Assembly (NCBI GenBank): GCA_964595955.1
Contig: CAZQSF010000006.1
Span: 14,844 to 78,843 of the forward strand
DNA from: JAJDFU01 sp964595955
Lineage (GTDB): Bacteria; Bacteroidota; Bacteroidia; Chitinophagales; Saprospiraceae
Direction of reading: 5' to 3'
Length of the DNA: 64,000 nucleotides
The translations under genes and the position numbers were made by a program. The first letter of the stretch is position 1. The number at the start of each line of letters is the position of its first letter. Under the pieces are notes generated by a model, which worked only from the letters and a program-made list of their open reading frames with translations, did no database searches and was not told the origin of the DNA. Shown here piece by piece: positions 8,091 to 16,334 of this stretch.

Positions 8091-8774
8091 TCAATGGGTT
8101 TGCCGAACGCCGTAGGCACGGGCCAGCTTTTGTACATCACCGCCCAACTGGTACCGGGTGAAAAGCCATACGTTGAGCAGGCTTTGCCGCCAGATACCTC
8201 GCCGCTGAAAACGCCGGGCAGCCGTGGTGACTGGCTCCCGGATCTTCACGAACCGCCCCGTCTTGCGAAGCCGGTTTTGCAGCTCCCAGTCTTCCAGCAA
8301 GGGCTGGTCGGGAAAGCCTCCCAGCTTGTGGAAAAGCCGGGCAGATACAAATAGAGCCTGATCGCCGAAGGTGGTGAAGGACAGATTGAGCTGCGAGCAC
8401 CAGGCCTGGAATCGAAGTACCGGGTGTGGGCTGTCGAATTGAAGGGCAAAGCTGCCCCCGGATACGCCGGGCCTGCTCAGGCTTTCCCGAACGAGCTGCA
8501 GGCCAAGTCGCGGCAGGCGAGTATCGGCATGCAGAAAAAGCAGAGTTTCCCCCCGGGCCTGTCCGGCTCCGGCATTGAGCTGCCGGGCCCGTCCCGGTGC
8601 CGACTCCAGCAGCCGAACTCCCGGGAGCCGGTCTGCGATCTGCCGGGTGTTGTCATGGCTGCCGCCGTCGACCACAATGAGTTCCTTGTCGCCGGGAAGG
8701 CCAAGCGTCCAGCTCAGGCACGCTCCGATGCGGGCTTCTTCGTTGAGGGTAGGTATGACGATGGAGATCATCAT
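8091..8774 (-). CDS. GT2-family glycosyltransferase, TIGR04283-like
   Basis: The 227-residue protein has the nucleotide-sugar-binding start ISIVIPTLNEEARIGACL, then ELIVVDGGSHDNT and LLFLHADTRLP, which holds the metal-binding acidic motif. FGDQALFVSARLFHKLGGFP and LLEDWELQNRLRKTG then place it in the TIGR04283 subgroup, named after arsenosugar biosynthesis. None of the usual partners of that pathway (an arsenic methyltransferase, or the radical SAM partner) is visible nearby, so the specific role should not be taken from the family name. It is cytoplasmic or membrane-associated. Two consecutive ATGs (8774 and 8771) could start translation. Confidence 0.8.
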   Translation of the reverse strand: MMISIVIPTLNEEARIGACLSWTLGLPGDKELIVVDGGSHDNTRQIADRLPGVRLLESAPGRARQLNAGAGQARGETLLFLHADTRLPRLGLQLVRESLSRPGVSGGSFALQFDSPHPVLRFQAWCSQLNLSFTTFGDQALFVSARLFHKLGGFPDQPLLEDWELQNRLRKTGRFVKIREPVTTAARRFQRRGIWRQSLLNVWLFTRYQLGGDVQKLARAYGVRQTH

Positions 8775-9152
8775 TCGAGGCTAAGGTTTGAGCGATGGAG
8801 AGGCAATGGCAAATCGGGCCGGGAATGAAACCCGGATGCCGTTTGATTCGTTATATGCGTACATCTAACAATAAGGCTTCATTTTACCCGCGTTCTGGCA
8901 AGGCAAAGGCGTTCTTCGAATCCTTGCCGAAAAGCGCCCATTTTTGGAGCCAGCACAAGGGAATGGAACTTTTCTCCGGACGCCGGCGTTTACTTATTGG
9001 TGCATAACGCTGAATAGATTGGTTTTTCTACTATCCATAATGCACTCGGCACTATCTAACATGCGCCTGTACAAGTCCTGATTCCCCAACAGCTCTGACT
9101 TGCATTGCCCTTGCTGCGGTGAAATGATCTTATTTCTCGAACATAAACCTAC
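8775..9152. other. 378-bp divergent intergenic region
   Basis: This gap lies between the glycosyltransferase (minus) and the orphan small protein (plus) and must hold both promoters. I see no convincing gene. It contains a 7-bp inverted repeat, GGCAAGG at 8897-8903 with CCTTGCC at 8922-8928. The stretch 9001-9152 is more AT-rich than its surroundings. I found no perfect TAnnTTTG element close to either start. Confidence 0.5.
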
Positions 9153-9524
9153 ATGATAATGTCTAAATCATCTTATTATCAAAAAGCTATTGACTGGGCC
9201 AAAAAGCGAGGCCTTTCGAATATTCGCGCCAATTGGGAGAACTTCGATCCTCCTTCGGCTTTTCGGCGCAAAAAAAGCGACCAACCCATTGTTCCCGACA
9301 TTACGGGCAGAAAAGCAGGTGGCCACGGCAAGTGGTATGTAGAGATCGCCTTGAAAACTGAAAATAAAAAGCGGCTCATTTCCAAGTGGAAGCTGCTGAG
9401 TACCCTGGCAGCCATGCGCGGGGGCAAACTTTTTTTACTGGCTCCTCACGGGCACAAAGCTTTTGCGGAGCGAATTTTGAATACATATGAACTTCCGCAC
9501 ACGCAATTGGTGTATTTAAAGTAA
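9153..9524 (+). CDS. Uncharacterised small basic protein, possible PD-(D/E)XK-like fold
   Basis: I do not recognise this 123-residue, lysine- and arginine-rich soluble protein. It contains PIVPDITGRKAGGHGKWYVE followed by IALKTENKKRLISKW and GGKLFLLAPHGHKAF. The order (PD, then a Tyr-Val-Glu strand and a Lys three residues later, then a Lys/Trp helix and a hydrophobic strand) recalls restriction-endonuclease-like folds. The canonical ExK spacing is not met (E-I-A-L-K), so this is only a suggestion. It sits 39 bases upstream of the primary sigma factor gene on the same strand and may be cotranscribed with it. A second in-frame ATG lies two codons downstream. Confidence 0.6.
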   Translation: MIMSKSSYYQKAIDWAKKRGLSNIRANWENFDPPSAFRRKKSDQPIVPDITGRKAGGHGKWYVEIALKTENKKRLISKWKLLSTLAAMRGGKLFLLAPHGHKAFAERILNTYELPHTQLVYLK

Positions 9525-9563
9525 TACATCTGCTGCGAGTGGATGAGAAAACGAAGGAATTGA

Positions 9564-10424
9564 ATGCGAGCATTAAAAATTACTGAATCGATTACGCGCC
9601 GGGACGAGAAGTCCCTGGAGCGCTATTTGGCCGATATCTCCCGCTACGACGTGTTGTCGCCGGAAGAAGAGGTGGAGTTGTTTCGTCGCATCCGGGAAGG
9701 AGACGAGGTGGCCTTCCACAAGATCGTGATGCACAACTTGCGCTTTGTGGTATCGGTAGCCAAGCAATACCAGAATTTGGGATTGTGGCTGGGCGACCTG
9801 ATCAATGAAGGCAATATTGGCCTGATCAAGGCAGCTCAGCGCTTTGATGAAACCAAGGGCTTTAAGTTTATATCCTACGCCGTTTGGTGGATTCGTCAGT
9901 CCATTCTGCAGGCAATCAACGACAAGTCCCGCAAGATCCGCCTGCCGCAAAACCTGCAAGGAACAGGCGCCAAGGTGCGCGCCGGCCTGTTGGAGTTTTT
10001 GCAGCGCGAGGAACGCGAGCCCTCTCTGGCCGAATTGGCCGAAGAGACCGGCCTCAAGCCGGAGCAGGTGAAAAAGTGCCTGCAGGCTCAGCAGTCTATC
10101 TCCTCGCTGGATGCTCCGCTTTCCGAAGATGGAGACGGCACCCTGGCTACAGTCTTGCAGGATGACAGCATGCAAACGCCGGATCACGAGCTGTCTATTC
10201 TGGAATCACAGCGCGAAGAAGTGCGCCAGATGCTGGAAACCCTTTCTCCGAGGCAGGCGACTGTTCTGGCTATGTACTACGGCATCGGACGCAAACACCC
10301 CCTGTCGCTTTCCGATATCGGCGAGCACCTGGGTGTGAGTCGCGAGCGAGTGCGGCAGATTCGCGATCGCGGGCTGCGCCGGCTTCGCTCCCGGTCTCGC
10401 GAGATGACGCCTACTTTTTCGTAG
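9564..10424 (+). CDS. rpoD: Primary RNA polymerase sigma factor (RpoD/SigA)
   Basis: The 286-residue protein is the short sigma-70 form normal for Bacteroidota. Region 1.2 begins at ESITRRDEKSLERYLADISR. Region 2 contains NLRFVVSVAKQYQNLGL and FISYAVWWIRQSILQ (2.3-2.4, core binding, promoter melting and -10 recognition). Region 3 follows, and region 4.2 ends with SLSDIGEHLGVSRERVRQIR, the -35-binding helix-turn-helix. It directs housekeeping transcription, which in this phylum reads the TTTG/TAnnTTTG promoters seen upstream of many genes here. A clear intrinsic terminator follows at 10443-10475. Confidence 0.95.
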   Translation: MRALKITESITRRDEKSLERYLADISRYDVLSPEEEVELFRRIREGDEVAFHKIVMHNLRFVVSVAKQYQNLGLWLGDLINEGNIGLIKAAQRFDETKGFKFISYAVWWIRQSILQAINDKSRKIRLPQNLQGTGAKVRAGLLEFLQREEREPSLAELAEETGLKPEQVKKCLQAQQSISSLDAPLSEDGDGTLATVLQDDSMQTPDHELSILESQREEVRQMLETLSPRQATVLAMYYGIGRKHPLSLSDIGEHLGVSRERVRQIRDRGLRRLRSRSREMTPTFS

Positions 10425-10442
10425 CAGCAATCGATAAGAATC

Positions 10443-10475
10443 AGGCCAGACGAGTTCGCTTGTCTGGCCTTTTTT
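10443..10475 (+). terminator. Intrinsic terminator of rpoD with TTCG tetraloop
   Basis: AGGCCAGACGAG (10443-10454) pairs with CTTGTCTGGCCT (10459-10470): 12 pairs including one G-T wobble, closed by the stable tetraloop TTCG and followed by TTTTT. This is a textbook intrinsic terminator 18 bases after the rpoD stop codon. Confidence 0.9.
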
Positions 10476-10509
10476 GCATCTTAAGGGCGACCCAAGTCCG
10501 GCATCGCCT

Positions 10510-11697
10510 ATGAATTCCCTGCATACATCTACAACTGCCCATTGGGGCAGCGGCTACCTAGGCCACAACCAGTCGTTGCGCTTCTACCCCGACATGTACG
10601 CCAACTACTGGGCTTTCCCTTTTGACGTGCAAGCGCATCCGCACATGGGCATCAAGGTTGAGGGTGTTTTTCCGCGCACCCGCTTTTTCAACATAACCTT
10701 GTACGATGACGTGACCACCGATTACCTGACCGGCCTGTTGGATGTAGCGTTGAAACCCGATCCGGGCAGCCGCAATCCCTACCGAGCTGTGCTGGAAGGG
10801 GAGCATCGATACACCCTCTACATTGTACCGAAGGATACACCGGCCGAGCTTACCGACGGACTTCACAATATGCTGACGTACGATCCGGACCTGCTCCGGC
10901 TCAACCTGCTTTTGCGCTACTACATACCGGAAGGCGATCCGCGGGGCGGTGTGGAGCTGCCCAGGCTCTCGGCTTTCGACAGCCGCACGGGGGAATCCAA
11001 GCCCATGCCCGAACGAGCCGAAACCCCTCTGGACGATTTGCCGGCGCATACCGTGCGGCCATTCCGGCATCTGCCCATTTTGTTTTTTCTGCGCAGCATC
11101 ACATCGCGCATGTACCCCAACCCCATCAGCCAATACCTGTATGCACCCAATGTGCTTCAGGAGGGTCAGGTGGCCCTTTTTTCGTTTCGCCCGCCGGGCC
11201 ACCCCCGCTCGCCGGCGGATTACGGATCAGCGGATGTGCGCTACTGGTCTGTCAACATCGGAGACAACCACAATACCCATACCTATCATGGATACAAGGA
11301 CTCCGACACCGTCCCGGATGCCGGGGGCTTTGTTCACTTCATCATTGCCGACCCGGGGGAGCCCGATTACGAACGGATCAAGGCCAAAGTGGAAACCTCG
11401 CCCAGCCTTTATCTCCTGCCTTGGCGAAAGGCCGAGTATGGGCCGGGCTTCATTCTGTTGTATCGCCAGACCATTTTCCATCCGGATTACCAACATGCGG
11501 TGCAGCGCGTGGAACAATACAATCCCTTCGACGAACAGGGCCGACCCCTGGAAAGCCCGCCCATGCCGCAGCCCGAGCAACTGGCGCATCTGGTGCTTGG
11601 AGAATGGGGGCCGCTGGGCCAGATGATGCCGGCCGGCCGGTTCCTTTCCGAAGACTTCCACCTGCAGACGGTGCGGCAAATCGAAAAATGGCTCTGA
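10510..11697 (+). CDS. Uncharacterised 395-aa protein
   Basis: I do not recognise this protein with confidence. It has no signal peptide or membrane segment. It is rich in Tyr, Trp, Pro and His, with blocks such as YANYWAFPFDVQAHPHMGIK, EGVFPRTRFFNITLYDD, VRYWSVNIGDNHNTHTYH and GFVHFIIADP. The mix of FFNITLYDD and RYWSVNIGD recalls the DUF1254/DUF1214-type beta-rich proteins of unknown function, but only loosely. I start it at the ATG giving MNSLHTSTTAHWG; an upstream TTG lies inside the rpoD terminator and is not credible. The terminator separates it from rpoD, so it should have its own promoter. Confidence 0.7.
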   Translation: MNSLHTSTTAHWGSGYLGHNQSLRFYPDMYANYWAFPFDVQAHPHMGIKVEGVFPRTRFFNITLYDDVTTDYLTGLLDVALKPDPGSRNPYRAVLEGEHRYTLYIVPKDTPAELTDGLHNMLTYDPDLLRLNLLLRYYIPEGDPRGGVELPRLSAFDSRTGESKPMPERAETPLDDLPAHTVRPFRHLPILFFLRSITSRMYPNPISQYLYAPNVLQEGQVALFSFRPPGHPRSPADYGSADVRYWSVNIGDNHNTHTYHGYKDSDTVPDAGGFVHFIIADPGEPDYERIKAKVETSPSLYLLPWRKAEYGPGFILLYRQTIFHPDYQHAVQRVEQYNPFDEQGRPLESPPMPQPEQLAHLVLGEWGPLGQMMPAGRFLSEDFHLQTVRQIEKWL

Positions 11698-11730
11698 ACC
11701 GGCAGCGGAGCTTCCAAGGAAAAATCCCCT

Positions 11731-11978
11731 TTTTTTTACGTTAAAATTCAGTATATTCGGGATGTTCTGCTAGAAATCCACATCCGATCAAAAAACGGGC
11801 TTTCTCCTAGCCGCACACCCCTGGCTGCAAAGCCGCCCCATTGACCAAACCCGATGTCTGGCCGGAAAGGCAAGCGATTTTGCAAAGGATCCTCCGCGTT
11901 CGTGCGAGGCGGGTATGCCTTTGCCGATAGCAAGACGGTGACGCCTAAAGTCAATTTGTTGTTTTTTTAACGTTAAAA
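11731..11978 (+). promoter_or_regulatory. Repeated TTTTTTTA(A)CGTTAAAA motif upstream of the KamA-family gene
   Basis: The 290-bp gap before the radical SAM gene holds no visible gene. It has two copies of nearly the same AT-rich word: TTTTTTTACGTTAAAA at 11731-11746 and TTTTTTTAACGTTAAAA at 11962-11978. The second contains a perfect 14-bp palindrome, TTTTAACGTTAAAA (11965-11978), ending 9 bases before the ATG. The position fits an operator or a translation-initiation element. No regulator can be named. Confidence 0.4.
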
Positions 11979-11987
11979 ATATTTTAA

Positions 11988-13307
11988 ATGGCAGCATCTC
12001 CGATGAAATACAAAGCCTACGCTCTGCGCAACTACCGCGAAATTCCCCAGCTCAAACAAGCCCTTTCCAAGCGCGAAGAACAGGCTATTGACGTGGTGGG
12101 CCACGTGCTTCCGTTCAAGGTAAATACTTATGTGGTCGAGGAGTTGATTGATTGGGGAAATATCCCGGAGGACCCCATTTTTCAATTGACCTTCCCCCAA
12201 CCCGGTATGCTGTCCGAGGCCCACTTTGAGGAGATGGAACAAGCGCTGGCCCAGGGGCTCAGCAAGGCCGAATTGAAGATCGTAGCCAATAAGATCCGCT
12301 ATCAACTCAACCCCCATCCCTCAGGACAGGCTCACAATGTACCTATGCTCGATGGCCAGAAGCTAACCGGCTTGCAGCACAAATACCGGGAGACGGTACT
12401 TTTTTTTCCCAGCAACAGTCAGACCTGCCATGCCTACTGCACCTTTTGTTTCCGCTGGCCGCAATTCGTCGGGATAGACGAGCTGAAGTTTGCCATGCGC
12501 GAAACGGAACTCTTGGTAGAATACCTTCGGCGGCATCCGCAGGTGACCGATGTGCTGTTCACCGGCGGGGATCCCATGATCATGTCGGCCAAGAACTTTA
12601 CTGCTTATGTGGAGCCTCTGCTCAAGGGCAACCTGCCCAGCCTGCAAAGTATCCGCATCGGCACCAAGTCGCTGAGCTATTGGCCCTACAAGTTCACGAC
12701 CGACAAGGACGCCGACGATATGCTTCGCCTTTTCGAACGCGTAGTCCAAAAGGGATATCACCTGGCTTTCATGGCTCACTTCAATCATCCGCGAGAACTG
12801 GAAACGCCGGCCGTACAGGAGGCCGTGCGCCGCATCCGCAATACGGGGGCCCAGATCCGCACCCAGTCGCCCATCATGCGTCACATCAACGACAGCGTAG
12901 ATGCTTGGAAGCGCATGTGGCGCATGCAGACCCGCATGGGCATCGTGCCCTACTACATGTTCGTGGCCCGCGATACGGGGGCACAGGATTATTTTGCGGT
13001 AAGCCTGGAGCGTGCCCATCAGATCTTTCGCAAGGCCTACCAGCAGCAAAGCGGACTCGGCCGCACGGTACGCGGACCGGTCATGTCGGCCAATCCGGGC
13101 AAGGTGCAGGTGCTGGGCACCGCCGACATCCAGGGCGAGCGGGTCTTTTCGCTGCGATTCATCCAGGGCCGAAATCCCGATTGGGTGGGGCGCCCTTTCT
13201 TTGCACGCTATAATCCCAAGGCCGTCTGGCTGGATGACCTGGAGCCGGCCTTCGGCAAGGCGCAGTTCTTCTTTCAGGAGAAGGCGTCGGGGGTGTTTCA
13301 GAATTAA
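11988..13307 (+). CDS. KamA-family radical SAM protein (divergent lysine 2,3-aminomutase relative)
   Basis: This 439-residue protein has the radical SAM cluster motif CHAYCTFC (C147, C151, C154) inside FFPSNSQTCHAYCTFCFRW, followed by TDVLFTGGDPMIM, the SAM-contacting GGE-like strand. In the KamA family a C-terminal lysine after a glycine run (GGGGK) binds PLP. Here the corresponding region reads MSANPGKVQVLG with K372, so the glycine run is replaced. It may still bind PLP, but the reaction cannot be assumed to be lysine 2,3-aminomutation. N-terminal HVLPFKVNTYVVEELIDW and DPIFQLTFP are typical of the group. An in-frame ATG five codons in (MKYKAY) is an alternative start. The gene stands alone. 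Confidence 0.8.
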   Translation: MAASPMKYKAYALRNYREIPQLKQALSKREEQAIDVVGHVLPFKVNTYVVEELIDWGNIPEDPIFQLTFPQPGMLSEAHFEEMEQALAQGLSKAELKIVANKIRYQLNPHPSGQAHNVPMLDGQKLTGLQHKYRETVLFFPSNSQTCHAYCTFCFRWPQFVGIDELKFAMRETELLVEYLRRHPQVTDVLFTGGDPMIMSAKNFTAYVEPLLKGNLPSLQSIRIGTKSLSYWPYKFTTDKDADDMLRLFERVVQKGYHLAFMAHFNHPRELETPAVQEAVRRIRNTGAQIRTQSPIMRHINDSVDAWKRMWRMQTRMGIVPYYMFVARDTGAQDYFAVSLERAHQIFRKAYQQQSGLGRTVRGPVMSANPGKVQVLGTADIQGERVFSLRFIQGRNPDWVGRPFFARYNPKAVWLDDLEPAFGKAQFFFQEKASGVFQN

Positions 13308-13552
13308 CCCGGATTATTCACGGGTTACCGTGAATCCTGACAATTGCAAAATTTTGTGGGCCCAAACTTGGGTACGGATAATAACAGTGAGAATTGAACT
13401 GCATTATTCGTAATAGTTTGATTCACAAAATTTTACAATTCGTCAGCCCTTCGGGCGGAAAATTCGATGAATTTTCCGGGTTAACCCGCACGGATCGGAT
13501 GACCTGCCGTAGGCAGGGCAAGCTCAGGGCATCCGGTGAGTGATTTTCAGGC
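13308..13552. repeat. Palindrome-dense intergenic island between convergent kamA-like and parC genes
   Basis: The 245-bp gap carries no gene but at least seven inverted repeats. They are ATTCACGG/CCGTGAAT (13316-13323, 13328-13335); an imperfect 21/22-bp pair (13338-13358 with 13424-13445) enclosing an inner stem with TTCG loop (13391-13424); GCCC-TTC-GGGC (13446-13456); GGAAAATTC/GAATTTTCC (13457-13465, 13469-13477); CGGGTTAACCCG (13477-13488); and CGGATG/CATCCG (13496-13501, 13530-13535) enclosing CCTGCC/GGCAGG (13503-13508, 13512-13517). None is followed by a T-run. It may be a bidirectional 3'-end region, a relic of a small inverted-repeat element or a structured RNA. Confidence 0.6.
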
Positions 13553-16153
13553 CTAATCAAAAAGCTTCTGCTGCCCGCCGCTTCTGGCCTTCAGGTCGAA
13601 CTCCACGGAATCGCCGGCCTGAAGCCGCTCCTTGGCTTCGGACTCGGTTTCTACCTCCTTGACGGAAAGCAATTTGGCTTCGGTGAGTTTGTTGCCTAAA
13701 GCTTTCCAGCCTTTGAGGTCGATAAAATCGGCCGGTTTGAGAAGCTCCTCGTGTTTCTTCTTGTTGGCCCGGTAGGTGTACTGCAGGGTGGGGTCGTCTT
13801 CGGCCGTGGCATAGTACAGCCTGGTATCCTTGTGATCGGTGAGAAAGGCAAAGCGCTGATCCAGGCTGTTGGTCTCGATCATGAAGCGCTTGACCAGGGT
13901 CCAGCCTTTGCCGCCCTCGTAATAGACAGCGCTGATGGCGCCCAGCTCGTCGTGCTTGCCGATGTACATCAGCTCCTTGGGCGGGTATTTGCGATTGAGG
14001 TCAAGCTCATTGAGCTCGTAGCTGCCTTCCTTGTAAATAGCCAGGATGAGGTCGCCGGTATCGAAGGCGCCCAGGTAGCGTCCGCGCTTGTCGGTATTGA
14101 GGCGGCCGCTCACTTCGTCCATCCACACCTGCATGGCGCCCAGAGTGGATTTGCCCACCTCTTTGAGGGCGATCTTTCGCACGGGATATTTGGTGAGGGT
14201 GTTGCCCTTGGAGCCGCGGCCTTTGATGTCCAGCTCGCCGAAGTCGAAATCGAACACCTTATTTCGGGCACGGGACTGGGGGTGGAGGGTAACGGTCACC
14301 ACTTCGGCTTCCCCATTGGGGTTGGCCGAGAAATAGAGCACCTTGGAATGCGGCTCGCCTGTAGTGAGGTCGTACTCCTTGTCGCGGGTGATGGCCTTCA
14401 CGTGGAAGCGCTTGACGAAGCTTCTTCCCGTTTTGCCGTCGAGGTAGGCCAGGTTGTAGGTCGTTCGTTCGTCGCCTTTCTTCCACACGTCCACGTGGAT
14501 GATGTCCTTGCCCACGAAGACCTTGTCGGCAATGCGCGTCACCTGGAACTTGCCGTCCTTGCGAAAGACGATGATGTCGTCGATGTCCGAGCAGTCGGTC
14601 ACGAATTCGTCCTTCTTCAGGCCGGTACCGATAAAGCCTTCCTTGCGGTTGACGTACAGTTTGGCATTGGCAGCCACCACCGTGGCCGCTTCGATCTCTT
14701 CGAAGGTCGCGATCTCGGTCTTGCGCTCCCGTCCTTTGCCGTATTTTTCCAGCAGGTGCTGAAACCAGGCAATGGCGTAGTCGGTGAGGTGCTCCAGGTC
14801 GTGTTTCACCTGAGCCAGTTCTTCCTCCAGCCTGGCGATCTGCTCGTCGGCCTTGAAGACGTTGTATTTGGAGATGCGCTTGATCTTGATCTCGGTGAGG
14901 CGGATGAGGTCGTCTTCGCTGATGTCGCGCAGCAGCAAGAGCCGGTCGTCCGCTTTCTCGCCGGGCACGCACACGTGCTTTCGCAGCCCCCTATCGATGG
15001 CCTCCAATACGGCCTCCCAGGTCTCGCATTCCTCGATGTCGCGATAGATGCGCTTCTCGATGAAGATCTTTTCCAGGCTGGCGAAGTGCAGTTTTTCTTC
15101 CAGCTCGTGCTGTCGTATGGCCAATTCTTGCCGGAGTAGCTCGCGCGTGCGCTCCGTGCTGATGCGCAGGATCTCCTCCACCGTCACGAAGTGCGGCTTT
15201 TCATCAATAATGATGCAGGCGTTTGGCGAAATGGATACCTGGCAGTGGGTGAACTTGTACAGCGCATCGATCGCCAGGTCGGGTGAATAGCCGGAAGCCA
15301 GTTCGATGAGCACTTCTACCTCGGCGGCCGTATTGTCGGTCACTCGTTTCACCTTGATCTTCCCCTTCTCGTTGGCTTTGATGATGGAGTCGATAAGGTT
15401 GGGAACCGTCACGCCGTAGGGCAGTTCGCGCACGGCCAGGATGTTTTTGTCGAGCTGTTCGAGGCGGGCCCGCACCTTTGCCCGGCCGCCGCGCCGGCCG
15501 CTCTGATAATCGCTCACATCCACCAGGCCCGCGGTGGGGAAGTCGGGGTAGAGCGTGGTTTTTTTGCCCTGCAACAACTTTATGGAAGCCTGCAAGAGTT
15601 CGATGAAATTGTGCGGCAGGATCTTGGTGGACAGGCCTACGGCTATGCCTTCCGCTCCCTGTGCCAGCAGCAGAGGAAATTTCATGGGAAGGTGAATGGG
15701 CTCCTTCTTGCGGCCGTCGTAAGAGAGTTGCCAGTCGGTGGTCTGCGGGTTGAAGGCCACTTCCTTGGCGAAGGGCGTAAGCCTTGCTTCGATGTAGCGG
15801 GAGGCCGCCGCGCTGTCGCCGGTGCGATAGTCGCCCCAGTTTCCCTGGGTATCGATCAGAAGCTCGCGCTGGCCGAGATTCACCATAGCCTCGCCGATGG
15901 CTGCATCGCCATGGGGGTGGTATTGCATGGTCTGGCCGATGATGTTGGCCACCTTGTTGAAGCGGCCGTCATCCATCTCGCGCAGCGCGTGCAGAATGCG
16001 CCGCTGCACTGGCTTGAGGCCATCCTCCACGGCGGGAACGGCCCGTTCCAGGATCACATAGGAGGCGTAATCCAGGAAATAGTCCTGGTACATGCCGTTG
16101 AGGGAGATGATGCTTCCGTTTCCGTTTGCCTTGTTCTCTTCTGGCTTAGGCAT
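13553..16153 (-). CDS. parC: DNA topoisomerase IV subunit A
   Basis: The 866-residue type IIA topoisomerase A subunit cleaves and religates DNA to decatenate chromosomes. The N-terminal DNA-gate domain has AVEDGLKPVQRRILHAL, the HPHGDAAIGEAM segment (79-90) and ASRYIEARLTPF, whose Y120 is the catalytic tyrosine. A coiled-coil region follows (EEELAQVKHDLEHL, about 450-465), and then the C-terminal beta-pinwheel. There is no gyrase-box (QxRRGGxG) that I can see, which favours ParC over GyrA; CHYCN-like or other extra domains are absent. In HPHGD-A-A the position of the quinolone-contact serine of E. coli is Ala. The partner subunit ParE is not adjacent. A near-consensus TATCTTTA element sits 18 bases upstream of the start (16172-16179). 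Confidence 0.88.
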   Translation of the reverse strand: MPKPEENKANGNGSIISLNGMYQDYFLDYASYVILERAVPAVEDGLKPVQRRILHALREMDDGRFNKVANIIGQTMQYHPHGDAAIGEAMVNLGQRELLIDTQGNWGDYRTGDSAAASRYIEARLTPFAKEVAFNPQTTDWQLSYDGRKKEPIHLPMKFPLLLAQGAEGIAVGLSTKILPHNFIELLQASIKLLQGKKTTLYPDFPTAGLVDVSDYQSGRRGGRAKVRARLEQLDKNILAVRELPYGVTVPNLIDSIIKANEKGKIKVKRVTDNTAAEVEVLIELASGYSPDLAIDALYKFTHCQVSISPNACIIIDEKPHFVTVEEILRISTERTRELLRQELAIRQHELEEKLHFASLEKIFIEKRIYRDIEECETWEAVLEAIDRGLRKHVCVPGEKADDRLLLLRDISEDDLIRLTEIKIKRISKYNVFKADEQIARLEEELAQVKHDLEHLTDYAIAWFQHLLEKYGKGRERKTEIATFEEIEAATVVAANAKLYVNRKEGFIGTGLKKDEFVTDCSDIDDIIVFRKDGKFQVTRIADKVFVGKDIIHVDVWKKGDERTTYNLAYLDGKTGRSFVKRFHVKAITRDKEYDLTTGEPHSKVLYFSANPNGEAEVVTVTLHPQSRARNKVFDFDFGELDIKGRGSKGNTLTKYPVRKIALKEVGKSTLGAMQVWMDEVSGRLNTDKRGRYLGAFDTGDLILAIYKEGSYELNELDLNRKYPPKELMYIGKHDELGAISAVYYEGGKGWTLVKRFMIETNSLDQRFAFLTDHKDTRLYYATAEDDPTLQYTYRANKKKHEELLKPADFIDLKGWKALGNKLTEAKLLSVKEVETESEAKERLQAGDSVEFDLKARSGGQQKLFD

Positions 16154-16210
16154 AGCGTCTTATTAGCCCGGTAAAGATACGAGAATCGCCTGACCGGAAC
16201 AAACAAAATG

Positions 16211-16246
16211 TTTTAAAAGAGGCCGCCGGTTTACCTCTGGCGGCCT
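16211..16246 (-). terminator. Intrinsic terminator of the dnaB-rluB operon
   Basis: On the minus strand AGGCCGCC (16246-16239) pairs with GGCGGCCT (16227-16220), an 8-bp GC-rich stem with an 11-base loop, followed by CTTTTAAAA. It lies about 90 bases after the rluB stop, in the right orientation for the operon. Confidence 0.7.
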
Positions 16247-16334
16247 TCCCGGCGCGGTTCTTTCCGCCGGATCACCAACCGGAGTTAGCTCTTCGGCGCA
16301 CACCTGTATCCCATAAGGGCTGGGCGACCGGCAT

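Noticed and set aside
13338..13445. Possible miniature transposable element
   Set aside because: The inverted repeat is suggestive, but I could not see a clear target-site duplication or a second copy in the window, so I list it only as a palindromic island.
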